A stretch of 64,000 bases of DNA from Selenomonadaceae bacterium (GTDB taxonomy: Bacteria; Bacillota; Negativicutes; Selenomonadales; Selenomonadaceae), in contig JAFVEZ010000004.1 of NCBI GenBank assembly GCA_017475745.1, positions 17,071 to 81,070 of the forward strand. The letters run 5' to 3'. Every line of letters starts with the position of its first letter. Position 1 is the stretch's first letter. A program made the translations under genes and the position numbers. Below, piece after piece: positions 36,425-45,944 of the stretch. The notes below the pieces were generated by a model that was given only the letters and a program-made list of their open reading frames with translations, searched no databases and was not told the DNA's origin.

Positions 36425-38062
36425 TTAATGATTGTTGAGCAGATTGTTTAAGTATCTTATCTGCATATTTTGATTTGCTAAACCTTGCATCATCAAAAGT
36501 TCAATCTGTTCCATTTCAAAATTTTTTTCGTCATGACGTGTACCTGTCTCAATGTCATCAAAAACCTTCTTCCAAGCTCCTGAAACATCGTAATCAATAA
36601 ATTGCTGAATACTCTCACGTGCTTCAACTGACATTTGACTTCTCAGATCATCATCTGTCAAAATCTTTACTATAGCCATTGCCGCACCGTGTCTATCGTA
36701 CTGTCTAACACTTATATAGCCCTTGCCACGACGGAAAAACTCCAAGTAGGGAAGTTCATAACAAACGAGCGGCAAAGCGTTTAATTTGCCTTCAGCCACA
36801 ACATATGAAAAGCCCTCAACTACAGAAGTCATTAACATCAAATCTGCTTCTTCAAAGAATGGCTGTACCTCTTTATGGAAACCGCAAAGAATAACATTCT
36901 TTTCTAATGAGTTTGCTATCACAGAATCTTGAATATTTTTAAATAATGTTTTATCATCTGCATCTGCTAAAACATTAATCTTTGCATCAGGAATATACTG
37001 CACTACTTCTTTCATAATTGGAATTATTTCTGAAGGTTGTTTATTATTAGCAATCTTTCCAATCCAAAGTATTGTCTTTCTATTCTTTCTAGGATTTCTA
37101 ATTGGCCTATTTTGTATCATCGCTGTTTCTATTGGATTAAATATCATATAGCAGTTACAACCGTGATTAGCCCAGAACATCTTCTCGATGCGCGACAGAG
37201 TAACAATTCCATCAGCTAATCTATAAACTTTATCCAATTTTTTATTATATGGAACTATAACAGTAAAGACACTGTGCATCTCAACAATTACTGGAACATC
37301 TAACATTTTAAAGAGCAAGATTTGGTATATTGGTGGGAATTTTCCATAATAAGCATGGCTACAGAATAGATCAATCTCATACTCATTAACATAACCTTCT
37401 AACTCTTCAAGACGGCCCAAAAAGTTATCATAAGGAGTTTGTATCACAACTCTTTTAAGATTTTCATTTTGAGGTAAAGGATAATCTCTTTCCTCATCAA
37501 TATCGTCTGTAATTAAAACAATCTTATAACCCATATCAAGGAAAATAGGAATAATCAACGTAATAAATCTGGCAATTCCATTGTTAAACATACTATAATA
37601 GTAAAGTGCAATAGTCTTGATTTTTCTTTTTACTGAAAATATTTTATCCATGTTTTCAAAGAAGAAATCAAGTAAATCGTCCATGTTGCTATCGTCCATA
37701 TAAGTTGCTATTGAATGAGTAAGTTGCGCTGCAGTGAAATTATTCTTCATATGAGAAAAGAATTTTAATCTATCGTCAGAACGAAACCAGACGTTAAATA
37801 AATCAGACATTATCTCATTAAGAATCATGGGCTTTACATTTGCAGGCGAAAAGTTCAAAGAGGAAATTTTATCATATACTTGCTTATAAGTTGTAATCAC
37901 ATTTTCGATTTTTTTATCATTTAATACTAATCTGGGTTTAAGCAAATTAACATTGCATTTTTCAGAAACAATTTGCTGCATTTCAGCTCTTGTGATTGTC
38001 GGAATGTCATTTATAGAGAATGGTTTCTGCAAAGGTTTGTTTTGAATCATTTCTATCAACAT
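36425..38062 (-). CDS. Glycosyltransferase, GT4-like, with long N-terminal extension
   Basis: Protein of 545 aa. Residues about 1-165 are helical and match no fold I know. From about residue 166 (KTIALYYYSMFNNGIARF) a GT-B fold begins. The C-terminal half has LWIGKIANNKQPSEIIPIMK and the acceptor/donor motif EGFSYVVAEGKLNALPLVCY (EX7E-like). It is not signal-bearing, so it works at the cytoplasmic face, probably in surface-polysaccharide or protein glycosylation. AGAGGAATG precedes ATG 38062. It is downstream of hisD on the same strand. Confidence 0.85.
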   Translation of the reverse strand: MLIEMIQNKPLQKPFSINDIPTITRAEMQQIVSEKCNVNLLKPRLVLNDKKIENVITTYKQVYDKISSLNFSPANVKPMILNEIMSDLFNVWFRSDDRLKFFSHMKNNFTAAQLTHSIATYMDDSNMDDLLDFFFENMDKIFSVKRKIKTIALYYYSMFNNGIARFITLIIPIFLDMGYKIVLITDDIDEERDYPLPQNENLKRVVIQTPYDNFLGRLEELEGYVNEYEIDLFCSHAYYGKFPPIYQILLFKMLDVPVIVEMHSVFTVIVPYNKKLDKVYRLADGIVTLSRIEKMFWANHGCNCYMIFNPIETAMIQNRPIRNPRKNRKTILWIGKIANNKQPSEIIPIMKEVVQYIPDAKINVLADADDKTLFKNIQDSVIANSLEKNVILCGFHKEVQPFFEEADLMLMTSVVEGFSYVVAEGKLNALPLVCYELPYLEFFRRGKGYISVRQYDRHGAAMAIVKILTDDDLRSQMSVEARESIQQFIDYDVSGAWKKVFDDIETGTRHDEKNFEMEQIELLMMQGLANQNMQIRYLNNLLNNH

Positions 38063-38103
38063 GTATCTTCATTCCTCTCTATGAAAGTTTTTTCGGGTTT
38101 GAC

Positions 38104-39441
38104 TTATGAATTGCGAACTGAAATGGCAGCGGCATGAGCTTCGAGACCTTCAGCATTGGCAAGACGTTTAATATCTTCAGCGGCGTCGAGGAGAGCAGGT
38201 TTGGTATAGGAAATCAAGCTCATTCTTCTCAAGAAGGTTTCAACATTCAAGACAGAGTAATACTTTGCAGTGCCGCCAGTCGGCAAAACGTGATTTGGAC
38301 CGGCAAGGTAATCACCAAGCGGCTCTGGTGAATAATGTCCAAGGAAGACCGCACCGGCATGTTTGATCTTCGGCAGAACAGTAAACGATTCATTAACTAA
38401 AAGTTCCAAATGTTCTGGTGCCGAAATGTTGGCAAAATCAATGGCTTCGTCAATATCCTTGGCAACAATTATCAGACCATTTCGCTCAATCGAGGTAGAT
38501 GCAATCTCTCGACGCGGCAACTTTTCAAGCTGACTTTGAACTTCACTAGCAACCTTCCTTGCAAGTTCAGAATCAGTTGTAATGACAATACTGCAAGCCA
38601 GTGGGTCATGTTCAGCTTGACTGAGCATGTCGGCAGCCGTGTATATAGGATTTGCCGTCTCATCAGCGACAATAAGAATCTCACTAGGTCCGGCGAGCAT
38701 ATCAATATCACAATGTCCGTAGACTTCTTTCTTGGCGAGCGTAACAAAAATGTTACCGGGACCCGTTATCTTATTGACACGCGATATGGTCTCCGTACCG
38801 AAAGCCATAGCTGCTATCGCCTGCGCTCCGCCGATTTTGTAGATTTTGTCAACGCCGGCAAGTTTAGCAGCAATCAAAACGTAAGGATTAATTTCGCCGG
38901 TTTTGGTCGGTGACATCATCACAATCTCACCTACACCGGCGACTTTTGCCGGAATGGCATTCATCAACACACTTGAAGGATAAGCTGCCGTGCCGCCTGG
39001 TACATAGATTCCAACACGATCAAGCGGAACTATTGCCTGACCGAGAATTGAACCATGCTCTCGATAAGTTATCCAAGACTTTGGAAGTTGCTCTTGATGA
39101 AAGCGCTTGATATTTTCTGCTGCACGTTTCAGTGAGTCAACTACTTTATTATCAACTTTCGCTTCAGCAGCAGCAAATTCTTCTTGAGTGACAAGGAAGT
39201 CTGACGGATTTAATTTAACGCCATCAATCATCTGGGTGTATTCAATGACAGCAGAATCGCCTTTGGACCGTACATCATTGACTATTTTGCGAACAATCTC
39301 TACTGCCGTTAAATCAGAACCAAATATCTTTTTGTTTGCTTCGCGGATTTTGGGTGACAATTCAACCTCATCAAAAGATTTTTTAGTTAGAAGTTGCTTG
39401 ACTTCATCAAAACCAACTTCAAAAGAATCAACTATTTTCAA
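38104..39441 (-). CDS. hisD: Histidinol dehydrogenase
   Basis: Zinc enzyme of 445 aa that makes the last two oxidations of histidine synthesis. The signatures are PGGTAAYPSSVLM, KIGGAQAIAAMAFGTE, KITGPGN, DMLAGPSEILI, SQAEHDP, APEHLELL and GPNHVLPTGGTA. The start is TTG 39441 with GGAGGTG upstream. No other his gene is adjacent, so either the pathway is scattered or this is a solitary homolog with a related role; the full signature set favours true HisD. Confidence 0.95.
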   Translation of the reverse strand: MKIVDSFEVGFDEVKQLLTKKSFDEVELSPKIREANKKIFGSDLTAVEIVRKIVNDVRSKGDSAVIEYTQMIDGVKLNPSDFLVTQEEFAAAEAKVDNKVVDSLKRAAENIKRFHQEQLPKSWITYREHGSILGQAIVPLDRVGIYVPGGTAAYPSSVLMNAIPAKVAGVGEIVMMSPTKTGEINPYVLIAAKLAGVDKIYKIGGAQAIAAMAFGTETISRVNKITGPGNIFVTLAKKEVYGHCDIDMLAGPSEILIVADETANPIYTAADMLSQAEHDPLACSIVITTDSELARKVASEVQSQLEKLPRREIASTSIERNGLIIVAKDIDEAIDFANISAPEHLELLVNESFTVLPKIKHAGAVFLGHYSPEPLGDYLAGPNHVLPTGGTAKYYSVLNVETFLRRMSLISYTKPALLDAAEDIKRLANAEGLEAHAAAISVRNS

Positions 39442-39465
39442 TTAAAACACCTCCAAGGTGAAGCA

Positions 39466-39494
39466 TTGACATTAACAGGTATTTTGTTTAAAAT
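39466..39494 (+). promoter_or_regulatory. Promoter of the small membrane-anchored protein gene
   Basis: -35 TTGACA (39466-39471), 17-base spacer, -10 TAAAAT (39489-39494), close to consensus. The start codon follows at 39516. Confidence 0.65.
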
Positions 39495-39515
39495 TGTATT
39501 GTGAGGTGACGAATT

Positions 39516-39944
39516 ATGGACGATATTTTCTCAGTGATATTATTCATTTGGATTATATATTCTATTCTTGAAGGTGTAGTTCGCAAAAAGCAAATGCCCA
39601 AACTACCTTCAGATCAAGATCAGGCTCAACAAGACAGCGAAAATGCAATATTTGAGATACCGACTTTGGCAAATGATCCCAATTTACAACAGTTGCCTGT
39701 GCCCTCTGAAGAAGTGATACAGGTCGAACGTGGCGACAGTATTGCAGAAATATACCAAAAGCGTCGAGAAATGCTCAGAACCGCTTCAACGCACACAGAA
39801 CAACCGACAATAAATCGAGATAAGCAAAACTCTCAGCAGAGTGAGAAATCTTCTTTAAACTTAAATTTAACTCCAACTGACACCATGAATGCAGTGATAC
39901 TATCTGAGATTTTCAACAAGCCCAAGGCTCTTCGCAGACGTTAA
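39516..39944 (+). CDS. Membrane-anchored protein of unknown function
   Basis: Protein of 142 aa with one N-terminal membrane helix (DDIFSVILFIWIIYSILEGV), then a polar, Gln/Ser/Pro-rich and probably disordered tail with a short ordered end (TDTMNAVILSEIFNKPKALR). No family was recognised. GAGGTGAC precedes ATG 39516, and a near-consensus promoter drives it alone. The hydrophilic part is likely cytoplasmic, since basic residues RKKQ follow the helix. Confidence 0.75.
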   Translation: MDDIFSVILFIWIIYSILEGVVRKKQMPKLPSDQDQAQQDSENAIFEIPTLANDPNLQQLPVPSEEVIQVERGDSIAEIYQKRREMLRTASTHTEQPTINRDKQNSQQSEKSSLNLNLTPTDTMNAVILSEIFNKPKALRRR

Positions 39945-39946
39945 TA

Positions 39947-40678
39947 TCATAAAATACCAACTACAATTACTGATACATTATCCTTGCCGCCATGATTGAG
40001 TGCAGTCTCAATTAGATCATCGGCAGGATTTTTTGTTGAATGTAATATATTAAAAATCTCTCTATCATCGACCATATTCGTTAAGCCATCTGTACATAGT
40101 AGGTAAACCTCACCGCGGTTGACTTTAAAACTGCCAACATCAATATTAATATCTGGCATTGCGCCTACTGCTTGAGTTAAGACGTTTCTCATTGGGTGTG
40201 ACCTTGCTTCTTCTTCAGTGATCTCGCCCTTTAGAACCAAATCTTCAACATATGAGTGATCCCTGGTTATCTGTTTAAGGTAATCATGTTCAAGTTTATA
40301 TAATCGACTATCACCTACATGAGCGTAAAATGCACGTTGAGTTATGATTTGTGGCTGAGTTTCCTTGGGTTGTGCTATGTGGAGGATCGTTGCTGTCGTA
40401 CCCATTCCTTCATATTCTGAATGTATCTTTGCTTCGGATAGAATCTTCTCATTAGCCTTCGATATTGCTGCACTCAAAGTCTCTTCATTCCAAGGCAAAG
40501 GTATAGAGTTTAATTCATTCTTTACGGTTTCTATTAACATTCGGCTTGCTATCTCGCCAGCAGCCTGTCCGCCCATTCCATCTGCGACGATGAATGTATC
40601 AGGCTCAATGACGGCTATAGAGTCCTCATTCTGTTTGCGAACCAATCCAACATTTGTCGCCTGTTCATACTTAGTCAA
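39947..40678 (-). CDS. PP2C-type serine/threonine protein phosphatase
   Basis: PrpC/Stp-type metal-dependent phosphatase of 243 aa. The metal-binding motifs are RKQNEDS, VADGMGGQAAGE, AHVGDSRLY and LCTDGLTNMV, with GGKDNVSVIVV at the end. I start it at TTG 40678 because GAGGTG lies 6 bases upstream; an in-frame ATG at 40696 has a poorly placed site. It is downstream of the FHA gene, so both probably act in Ser/Thr phospho-signalling. IreB, a known kinase substrate in enterococci, lies at 50693. The kinase itself is not in the window. Confidence 0.92.
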   Translation of the reverse strand: MTKYEQATNVGLVRKQNEDSIAVIEPDTFIVADGMGGQAAGEIASRMLIETVKNELNSIPLPWNEETLSAAISKANEKILSEAKIHSEYEGMGTTATILHIAQPKETQPQIITQRAFYAHVGDSRLYKLEHDYLKQITRDHSYVEDLVLKGEITEEEARSHPMRNVLTQAVGAMPDINIDVGSFKVNRGEVYLLCTDGLTNMVDDREIFNILHSTKNPADDLIETALNHGGKDNVSVIVVGIL

Positions 40679-40705
40679 AATCTTCACCTCGCACATTCTC
40701 TCAAT

Positions 40706-41506
40706 TTATATTACTTCGTAAGTAACCAATACACTCCCAACAAGAATTTTATCACCGTGTTTTAATTCCTGTTTATCAATCAATTTCTTGTTTATGTAAG
40801 TACCATTCAGACTGTTAGCATCATGTATAATGTGTCGATGTCTTTCATAGGATATATAGGCATGTATACGAGAAACGCTCTCATCTGCAATAGACAAATC
40901 GTTATTCTCTTTACGTCCTATATAGAATTGCTTCTCGCCAAGAATAAACTCCTCTTTACTGTCATCATTTTGGAGCGTTAGTTTAGCAATCTCATATTCC
41001 ATTTGACGTGGATATGCAGTCTTTGTCGGGGTATTGAAATCACCTTTGTCAGCGATGATAGTCTTTTCATTTTCCTCAACCAGAGTTTTTTGAGCAACTA
41101 ATGTATTTGATATGACATCATTTTCTAAATTGATAGTATTCTCGTCAACTCTAACATCATCAATGTATTTGGATTTTATCACAATGACTTCATTGCCTTC
41201 GTACATTTTTTCGATTCTAACCGATAAATTGCCGTCCATAAAGCAATTTTCGCGAATGACCTTGCGCTCAACCGCCTCATGCAGTGCTTTGAATATACGA
41301 GTTGCCGAAAGTCTGTGGCAATCTTCTTCACAAAGATAAATTGTATAATCATTCGGAACAACTAGCCCGTTATCGGTCTTTTCTTCTTGCATAACAACTT
41401 CTCTCTCTAATGCCTTGATTAATGCTGAAGGTTCAACTGTTCCGCGTTTTTGAAACAAGCTGGCAATTTGTCCAGTGATTGCCGATTCAAATTTTGAAAA
41501 TCCCAA
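40706..41506 (-). CDS. FHA-domain protein, FhaA type (DUF3662 plus FHA)
   Basis: Protein of 266 aa. Residues 1-120 match the FhaA N-terminal DUF3662 region (GFSKFESAITGQIASLF ... YTIYLCEED). A linker follows, then a C-terminal FHA phosphothreonine-binding domain (YIGRKENNDLSI, VSRIHAYI, LNGTYINKK). TTG 41506 is preferred over GTG 41518 because AAAGGTGG overlaps the latter. It lies just upstream of the PP2C gene. In Actinobacteria FhaA links kinase signalling to cell-wall synthesis; the same role here is inferred. Confidence 0.87.
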   Translation of the reverse strand: MGFSKFESAITGQIASLFQKRGTVEPSALIKALEREVVMQEEKTDNGLVVPNDYTIYLCEEDCHRLSATRIFKALHEAVERKVIRENCFMDGNLSVRIEKMYEGNEVIVIKSKYIDDVRVDENTINLENDVISNTLVAQKTLVEENEKTIIADKGDFNTPTKTAYPRQMEYEIAKLTLQNDDSKEEFILGEKQFYIGRKENNDLSIADESVSRIHAYISYERHRHIIHDANSLNGTYINKKLIDKQELKHGDKILVGSVLVTYEVI

Positions 41507-41540
41507 ATATAAAACCACCTTTATTTATTGTGATCTCATT

Positions 41541-41576
41541 TTGATAAAATAAAAAGCCGCTAAATAAGGACGGCTA
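41541..41576 (-). terminator. Terminator between nnr and the FHA gene
   Basis: On the minus strand AGCCG and CGGCT pair around an 11-base loop (plus coordinates 41555-41575), followed by TTTTTATTTTATC. It separates the motAB-nnr unit from FHA/PP2C, at least partly. Confidence 0.6.
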
Positions 41577-41590
41577 TTGTTAAATTAGCC

Positions 41591-43135
41591 TTAACAACCA
41601 ATACGAAGTTTTTTAATCGCTAAAGGTAAATCATTTAAAATATCTGAAGCAATGAGACCATCACTCTTCGCAGCAAATGCCATATCTCCAGCCGTACCGT
41701 GCAGATAGACACCAGCAATCGGAGCAAAAGGCGTCTGCTTCATTAATCCCGCGATAGTTCCTGCCAAGACATCTCCACAACCAGCAGTCGCCATGCCTTC
41801 ATTGCCGAGAGCTGAGATAAATACTTCACCATTAGGATAGGCAACAATAGTGCTCTCAAACTTAGCAACAATAATTGCCCTGTACTCCTTAGCGGCATTG
41901 CGAACGATTTCAACCAAGTTATTCCGCAACTCTTCAATAGTTATTCCGAGAAGTGCAGAAAGCTCTCCGAGATGTGGTGTCAAAATTGGAATTTGCTTGC
42001 ATAATTTAAGTGCTTCCATTTTACCATTGTAAGCATAAAGAGCATCTGCATCAAGAATGAGCGGCTTGTCTACCGTTTCGACGATCTTTTGAACTGTCTC
42101 AAGAGTTTCCTTTTCACGACCAAGACCACAACCTATCAGTATGGCATCAACTTTGTCAACAAGAGTCAAAAGTTGACTGACCGCCTTGTCTCCACCAATT
42201 AAACCGACTTTGACCTCTGGCAGAGGAGCAGTCATTACCTCAGTGAGTTTAACCTCAAAGATTGGATTTAAACTCTCTGCCACGGCAAGAGTAACTAAAC
42301 CTGCGCCGGCTTTAAGCGCAGCCTTAGAAGCAAGAACAGCAGCACCCGTCATGCCGCGTGATCCTGCTATGACCAAAATTTTACCGACGCTGCCTTTATA
42401 TGAATCTTTAGGACGAACGGGCAGCAAAGTGACTGCCAATTCTTCATCAATAGCTGTCTGATGTATATCGTCATTGAGTAACTGCGAAGGAATACCTATA
42501 TCATCAACAATCAACTTGCCAACATAAGATGCTCCAGGACATATATAATGTCCAAATTTAGGCAAGCCTAGAGTTACGGTAAAACTCGCATTTATCGCCG
42601 ATTCACCGACTTCTCCGCTGTCTGCTTCTACACCACTTGGAATGTCAATGGAAATAACTGGCTTGTTTGTTGAATTAACAAGCCTGACAAGGCGCAAAAC
42701 GGCCGGTCTTAACTGTCCGGTAAAACCCGTGCCCAAAATACCGTCAACTATTGCATCTGAGAATCTCAACGTTACTTGCAAACGTTCCCAAGCTCTGTCC
42801 GTTTCGAGAACTTGCAGTTCTGTACCCATAGCTCGAAGGGTTTTCATTTGTACATTGAGGGATTCCGTTCTATGATTCTTATTGCCGATCAAAAATACCT
42901 TTATTCTAGCACCGAGATTAGATAAATAACGCGCAGCAGCAAGAGCATCACCGCCATTGTTTCCACTGCCGGAAAGAATACATATACTTTTCTTAGAGAC
43001 TGTCCCCAAGGCTTGGCAGACCACTTCGGCAACTTTGCGGCCGGCATTTTCCATAAGTACAATTTCACTGATACCGAAATCTTCGATTGCCTTTTTATCA
43101 ATCTCACGCATTTGATTTGCTAAAGCTATCTTCAT
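41591..43135 (-). CDS. nnr: Bifunctional NAD(P)H-hydrate repair enzyme
   Basis: Fusion of NAD(P)HX epimerase (residues 1-215, YjeF_N: KIALANQMREIDKKAI, LSGSGNNGGDALAAARYL) and ADP-dependent NAD(P)HX dehydratase (residues 225-510, with IAGSRGMTGAAVLA, IGCGLGREKET and GMATAGCGDVLAGTIAGL). It repairs damaged hydrated nicotinamide cofactors. It has 514 aa from ATG 43135; the earlier in-frame ATG at 43150 overlaps the GGAG site. Its link with acpS just upstream is common in bacteria. Confidence 0.94.
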   Translation of the reverse strand: MKIALANQMREIDKKAIEDFGISEIVLMENAGRKVAEVVCQALGTVSKKSICILSGSGNNGGDALAAARYLSNLGARIKVFLIGNKNHRTESLNVQMKTLRAMGTELQVLETDRAWERLQVTLRFSDAIVDGILGTGFTGQLRPAVLRLVRLVNSTNKPVISIDIPSGVEADSGEVGESAINASFTVTLGLPKFGHYICPGASYVGKLIVDDIGIPSQLLNDDIHQTAIDEELAVTLLPVRPKDSYKGSVGKILVIAGSRGMTGAAVLASKAALKAGAGLVTLAVAESLNPIFEVKLTEVMTAPLPEVKVGLIGGDKAVSQLLTLVDKVDAILIGCGLGREKETLETVQKIVETVDKPLILDADALYAYNGKMEALKLCKQIPILTPHLGELSALLGITIEELRNNLVEIVRNAAKEYRAIIVAKFESTIVAYPNGEVFISALGNEGMATAGCGDVLAGTIAGLMKQTPFAPIAGVYLHGTAGDMAFAAKSDGLIASDILNDLPLAIKKLRIGC

Positions 43136-43166
43136 TACCAACGTCTCCATCTATCAATAAGATTTA

Positions 43167-43535
43167 TCATTTTTCTATGACACAAGTCGCAGCGGCATAA
43201 TCTTTTGAGTGGCTAAGAGAAATGTGAATGGTTGTCGCTGCTACTCTTCTAAAAAATTCAGCCGCCCTGCCTGTTAAAAATATCTGAGGACACCCTAAAT
43301 CATCGTTTAAAATCTCAACGTTCGTCATACTGCAAATAATTCCTGTACCCAAGGCCTTGAAAAAAGCCTCTTTACCGGCAAAACGTGCGGCATAAGAGGC
43401 TGCTGCTTGTCGTCCTCGACTTTCGCAATAATTTTGTTCTTTGACAGTATATACACGTTCGACAAAGTGTCTATTATTTATGGCTCGGTTTACTCGCTCT
43501 ATCTCGATAATATCAGTTCCAACACCAATAATCAT
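43167..43535 (-). CDS. acpS: Holo-[acyl-carrier-protein] synthase
   Basis: AcpS of 122 aa; it moves 4'-phosphopantetheine from CoA to the ACP serine. The signatures are IGVGTDIIEIERV (metal-binding Asp8) and RFAGKEAFFKALGTG (catalytic Glu/Lys). It starts 6 bases after motB and precedes nnr by 31 bases. It may also activate the small carrier protein encoded at 26023. Confidence 0.95.
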   Translation of the reverse strand: MIIGVGTDIIEIERVNRAINNRHFVERVYTVKEQNYCESRGRQAAASYAARFAGKEAFFKALGTGIICSMTNVEILNDDLGCPQIFLTGRAAEFFRRVAATTIHISLSHSKDYAAATCVIEK

Positions 43536-43541
43536 AAAATC

Positions 43542-44336
43542 TCACTTAGCAACAATATCTGCTTCCGATGGTGAGGAGAAACCTTCATTCGGATTGAATC
43601 TCAAGGTACGAGCAATCAAAATCTCAACGCGTCTATTGGTTTGTTTACCTTCTGCCGTGTCATTGTTAGCAATAGGTCTATATTCACCATAGCCAATAGC
43701 TGAAAATCTTGCTGGATTCAAATCTTGATTTATTGATAGCAGATACTTCATAAAAGTCAATGCACGGGTTGAGCTGAGTTCCCAGTTAGAAGGAAATCTA
43801 GCATTATTAATAGGATCAGTATCAGTGTGCCCTGAGATTAAAACTCTTTCCGGTATAGATGCCAAAAGTCCAGCAACAATCGGACCTATTTTTGCTGACT
43901 CCGGCACAAGGTCTGCCGATCCGGACGGGAAGAGTGCTCTTTCCTTAATACGAATCATCAAACCTTCTTCTTCAAGCTGAGTTGAAAGTTGATCCTGTAG
44001 ATTGTTCTGTTGAATATATTCTTCCAACTCACGCTGGATACTCTCTAAAGATTGATTTTCTTGAATATAGGCATTGTTACCGGCATCTTCGTCGGATATA
44101 AGTTGACGCTGTGCGCTGACATTAGGTCCCATCTGATTAAAGAATGAAGGACCACCCATATTGAAAGCAGCGGAAAATGCCTGTGCCAATGCCGTTATTT
44201 TAGTTTGGTCTGTCTGTGTAATTGCAAACAGCGCTATAAATAACGCCAGCAGTAATGTCATCAAGTCTGAATAAGGCAGTAACCAAGCCTCACTGGCTTC
44301 TTCTTCGTGTGCCTTGCCGCGCTTTTTTCTTGCCAA
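43542..44336 (-). CDS. motB: Flagellar motor stator protein MotB
   Basis: Peptidoglycan-anchored stator subunit of 264 aa. A basic N-terminus leads to the single helix WLLPYSDLMTLLLALFIALF with the proton/sodium-path aspartate. A plug/linker follows, then an OmpA-type domain (ISGHTDTDPINNARFPSNWE, then GYGEYRPIANNDTAEGK and RRVEI) that binds peptidoglycan. The start is TTG 44336 with GGAG upstream. It follows motA by 37 bases. With flagellin at 14002 it shows motility. Confidence 0.94.
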   Translation of the reverse strand: MARKKRGKAHEEEASEAWLLPYSDLMTLLLALFIALFAITQTDQTKITALAQAFSAAFNMGGPSFFNQMGPNVSAQRQLISDEDAGNNAYIQENQSLESIQRELEEYIQQNNLQDQLSTQLEEEGLMIRIKERALFPSGSADLVPESAKIGPIVAGLLASIPERVLISGHTDTDPINNARFPSNWELSSTRALTFMKYLLSINQDLNPARFSAIGYGEYRPIANNDTAEGKQTNRRVEILIARTLRFNPNEGFSSPSEADIVAK

Positions 44337-44373
44337 TACTCGTTCACTCCAATCCTTTGAGCCTATGTACTAA

Positions 44374-45153
44374 TTATTCGCCGCTGCCCTTAATGGCTTC
44401 ACGCTCATTTTGAGGAATGAATACCATCAATTTGGCTTCAATAGCGGTTGGTGAATCGCCCGCTTGCAGAGAGAGTATACCTTCAATAATCATACGCTTG
44501 ATACCAATTTCTTCAGCAGATTTTAACTTCAACTTATTTGCAAGTGGCAACCAAATAACGTAACCGGTGAATATACCAAGAATCGTTGCAACGAACGCAG
44601 CGGAGATAGCGTGACCAAGCTTATTAACGTCCGACAAGTCAGCAAGTGCAGCGATAAGGCCGACAACGGCGCCAAGAACGCCCAACGTAGGTGCATAGGT
44701 TCCTGCCTGCGTGAAGATTGAACGACCTTCACTATGGCGGCCTTCCATAACTGCAAGTTCAGCGTCGAGAACATCACTGACGAAATCTGGATCCATACCG
44801 TCAATGACCATACTCAAACCGTTGCGGAAGAACGGGTCTTGTATTTCGCCAACTTTGTTTTCAAGCGCCAAGATACCCTCACGACGTGCTATTTGTGAAA
44901 GCTCAATGAAGAGTTTCACTAATTCTGCTTTACTTTGCGACTCTGGTGCTCTAAATGTCAATTTAAACAATGTTGGCAGCTTCTTTACTTGATCCATCGG
45001 GAATGCGTTAAACAAACAGGCAAATGTTCCACCTATGATGATTAGGAACGCTGCCGGATTGTTCAGAGCTGTTAAAGGTGCGCCCTTTAGAATCATGCCG
45101 ACGAAAACTGAAATAAATCCTAAAATAACGCCTATTACTGTCGACTTTTCCAA
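44374..45153 (-). CDS. motA: Flagellar motor stator protein MotA
   Basis: Stator channel subunit of 259 aa with four membrane helices (VIGVILGFISVFVGMILKG, then FLIIIGGTFACLFNAF). A cytoplasmic loop carries charged residues (REGILALENKVGE), and the GTYAPTLGVLGAVVGLI pair of helices follows. The start is TTG 45153 after AGGAGGAGG. Its 132-base upstream gap to the GerMN gene holds AT-rich sequence without a clear sigma-28 promoter. Confidence 0.95.
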   Translation of the reverse strand: MEKSTVIGVILGFISVFVGMILKGAPLTALNNPAAFLIIIGGTFACLFNAFPMDQVKKLPTLFKLTFRAPESQSKAELVKLFIELSQIARREGILALENKVGEIQDPFFRNGLSMVIDGMDPDFVSDVLDAELAVMEGRHSEGRSIFTQAGTYAPTLGVLGAVVGLIAALADLSDVNKLGHAISAAFVATILGIFTGYVIWLPLANKLKLKSAEEIGIKRMIIEGILSLQAGDSPTAIEAKLMVFIPQNEREAIKGSGE

Positions 45154-45285
45154 AACAAATAGCCTCCTCCTGTCCTTGAGGTTTTAACGAAAACAACCAT
45201 ATCTTAATTTTTTTATTCAATATAAAGATAAAAAATCCTACTAATATTTAAAAATTTTTAATCTAAAATGATTCGGACAGGTTTA

Positions 45286-45927
45286 TTAATGTTTCATTAA
45301 ATTTTCCATTCGTTTGATTGGTGCGGATAGATCCATATGACCGGATAATGTCTCCACTTCTTGACCATCAATCAAGAATTTTACCGCATTGACTTCTTTG
45401 AACTCAGTCAAAGTATTGACGACGCTGCCGATTAACAGCTCTTCACCAGTTGAGCCACCAACGAAGCCAATCTTTATGTTTTTGCTCAGATTTACCAGAG
45501 CCGTACCGTCTTTTACATCGACACTAATCAATGAAGAGTTGTTTGACACGACTTTCGTCAAGTTCTTCTCTTTCGGAGGTGTCATTACGGCTTCAACTGC
45601 TGCTTTATACTTACCGTCCGAATCACTAATTTCAATTTCACGATTGACACCAATGAGTCTTAAACCGCTTTCGTCCGGATAATAAACTTTTACTTTCATT
45701 TTTTTCATTTGCCCCATTTCATCTTTTTTATCACTTTTAAGCTGCGGTGGTTTAGGAGGCAGTTTTGGATCTTTTCCCGATTGTTCCAAATCTCCATCCA
45801 GAGTTTCTGCTTTTTCGGTATTTGATTTATCAGTCATGCCACTGCCCTTAGGGTCATTCTCGCAACCTGAACAGATCAACATCACAACTGTCATCAAAAA
45901 AATCAAAATTTTTCTGAGATTGCTCAT
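45286..45927 (-). CDS. GerMN-domain lipoprotein
   Basis: Protein of 213 aa with a lipoprotein signal peptide (KILIFLMTVVMLICSGC; lipid cysteine about residue 22). A charged, Pro/Lys-rich linker follows, then a GerMN domain from residue 75 (MKVKVYYPDES ... TPPKEKNLTKVVS ... INVxTALVNLS pattern). GerMN domains occur in spore-germination and peptidoglycan-associated proteins. It lies 17 bases after an amidase gene, a common pairing that suggests cell-wall work. The host need not form spores. Confidence 0.88.
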   Translation of the reverse strand: MSNLRKILIFLMTVVMLICSGCENDPKGSGMTDKSNTEKAETLDGDLEQSGKDPKLPPKPPQLKSDKKDEMGQMKKMKVKVYYPDESGLRLIGVNREIEISDSDGKYKAAVEAVMTPPKEKNLTKVVSNNSSLISVDVKDGTALVNLSKNIKIGFVGGSTGEELLIGSVVNTLTEFKEVNAVKFLIDGQEVETLSGHMDLSAPIKRMENLMKH

Positions 45928-45944
45928 TTAAAAATGACTCCTCC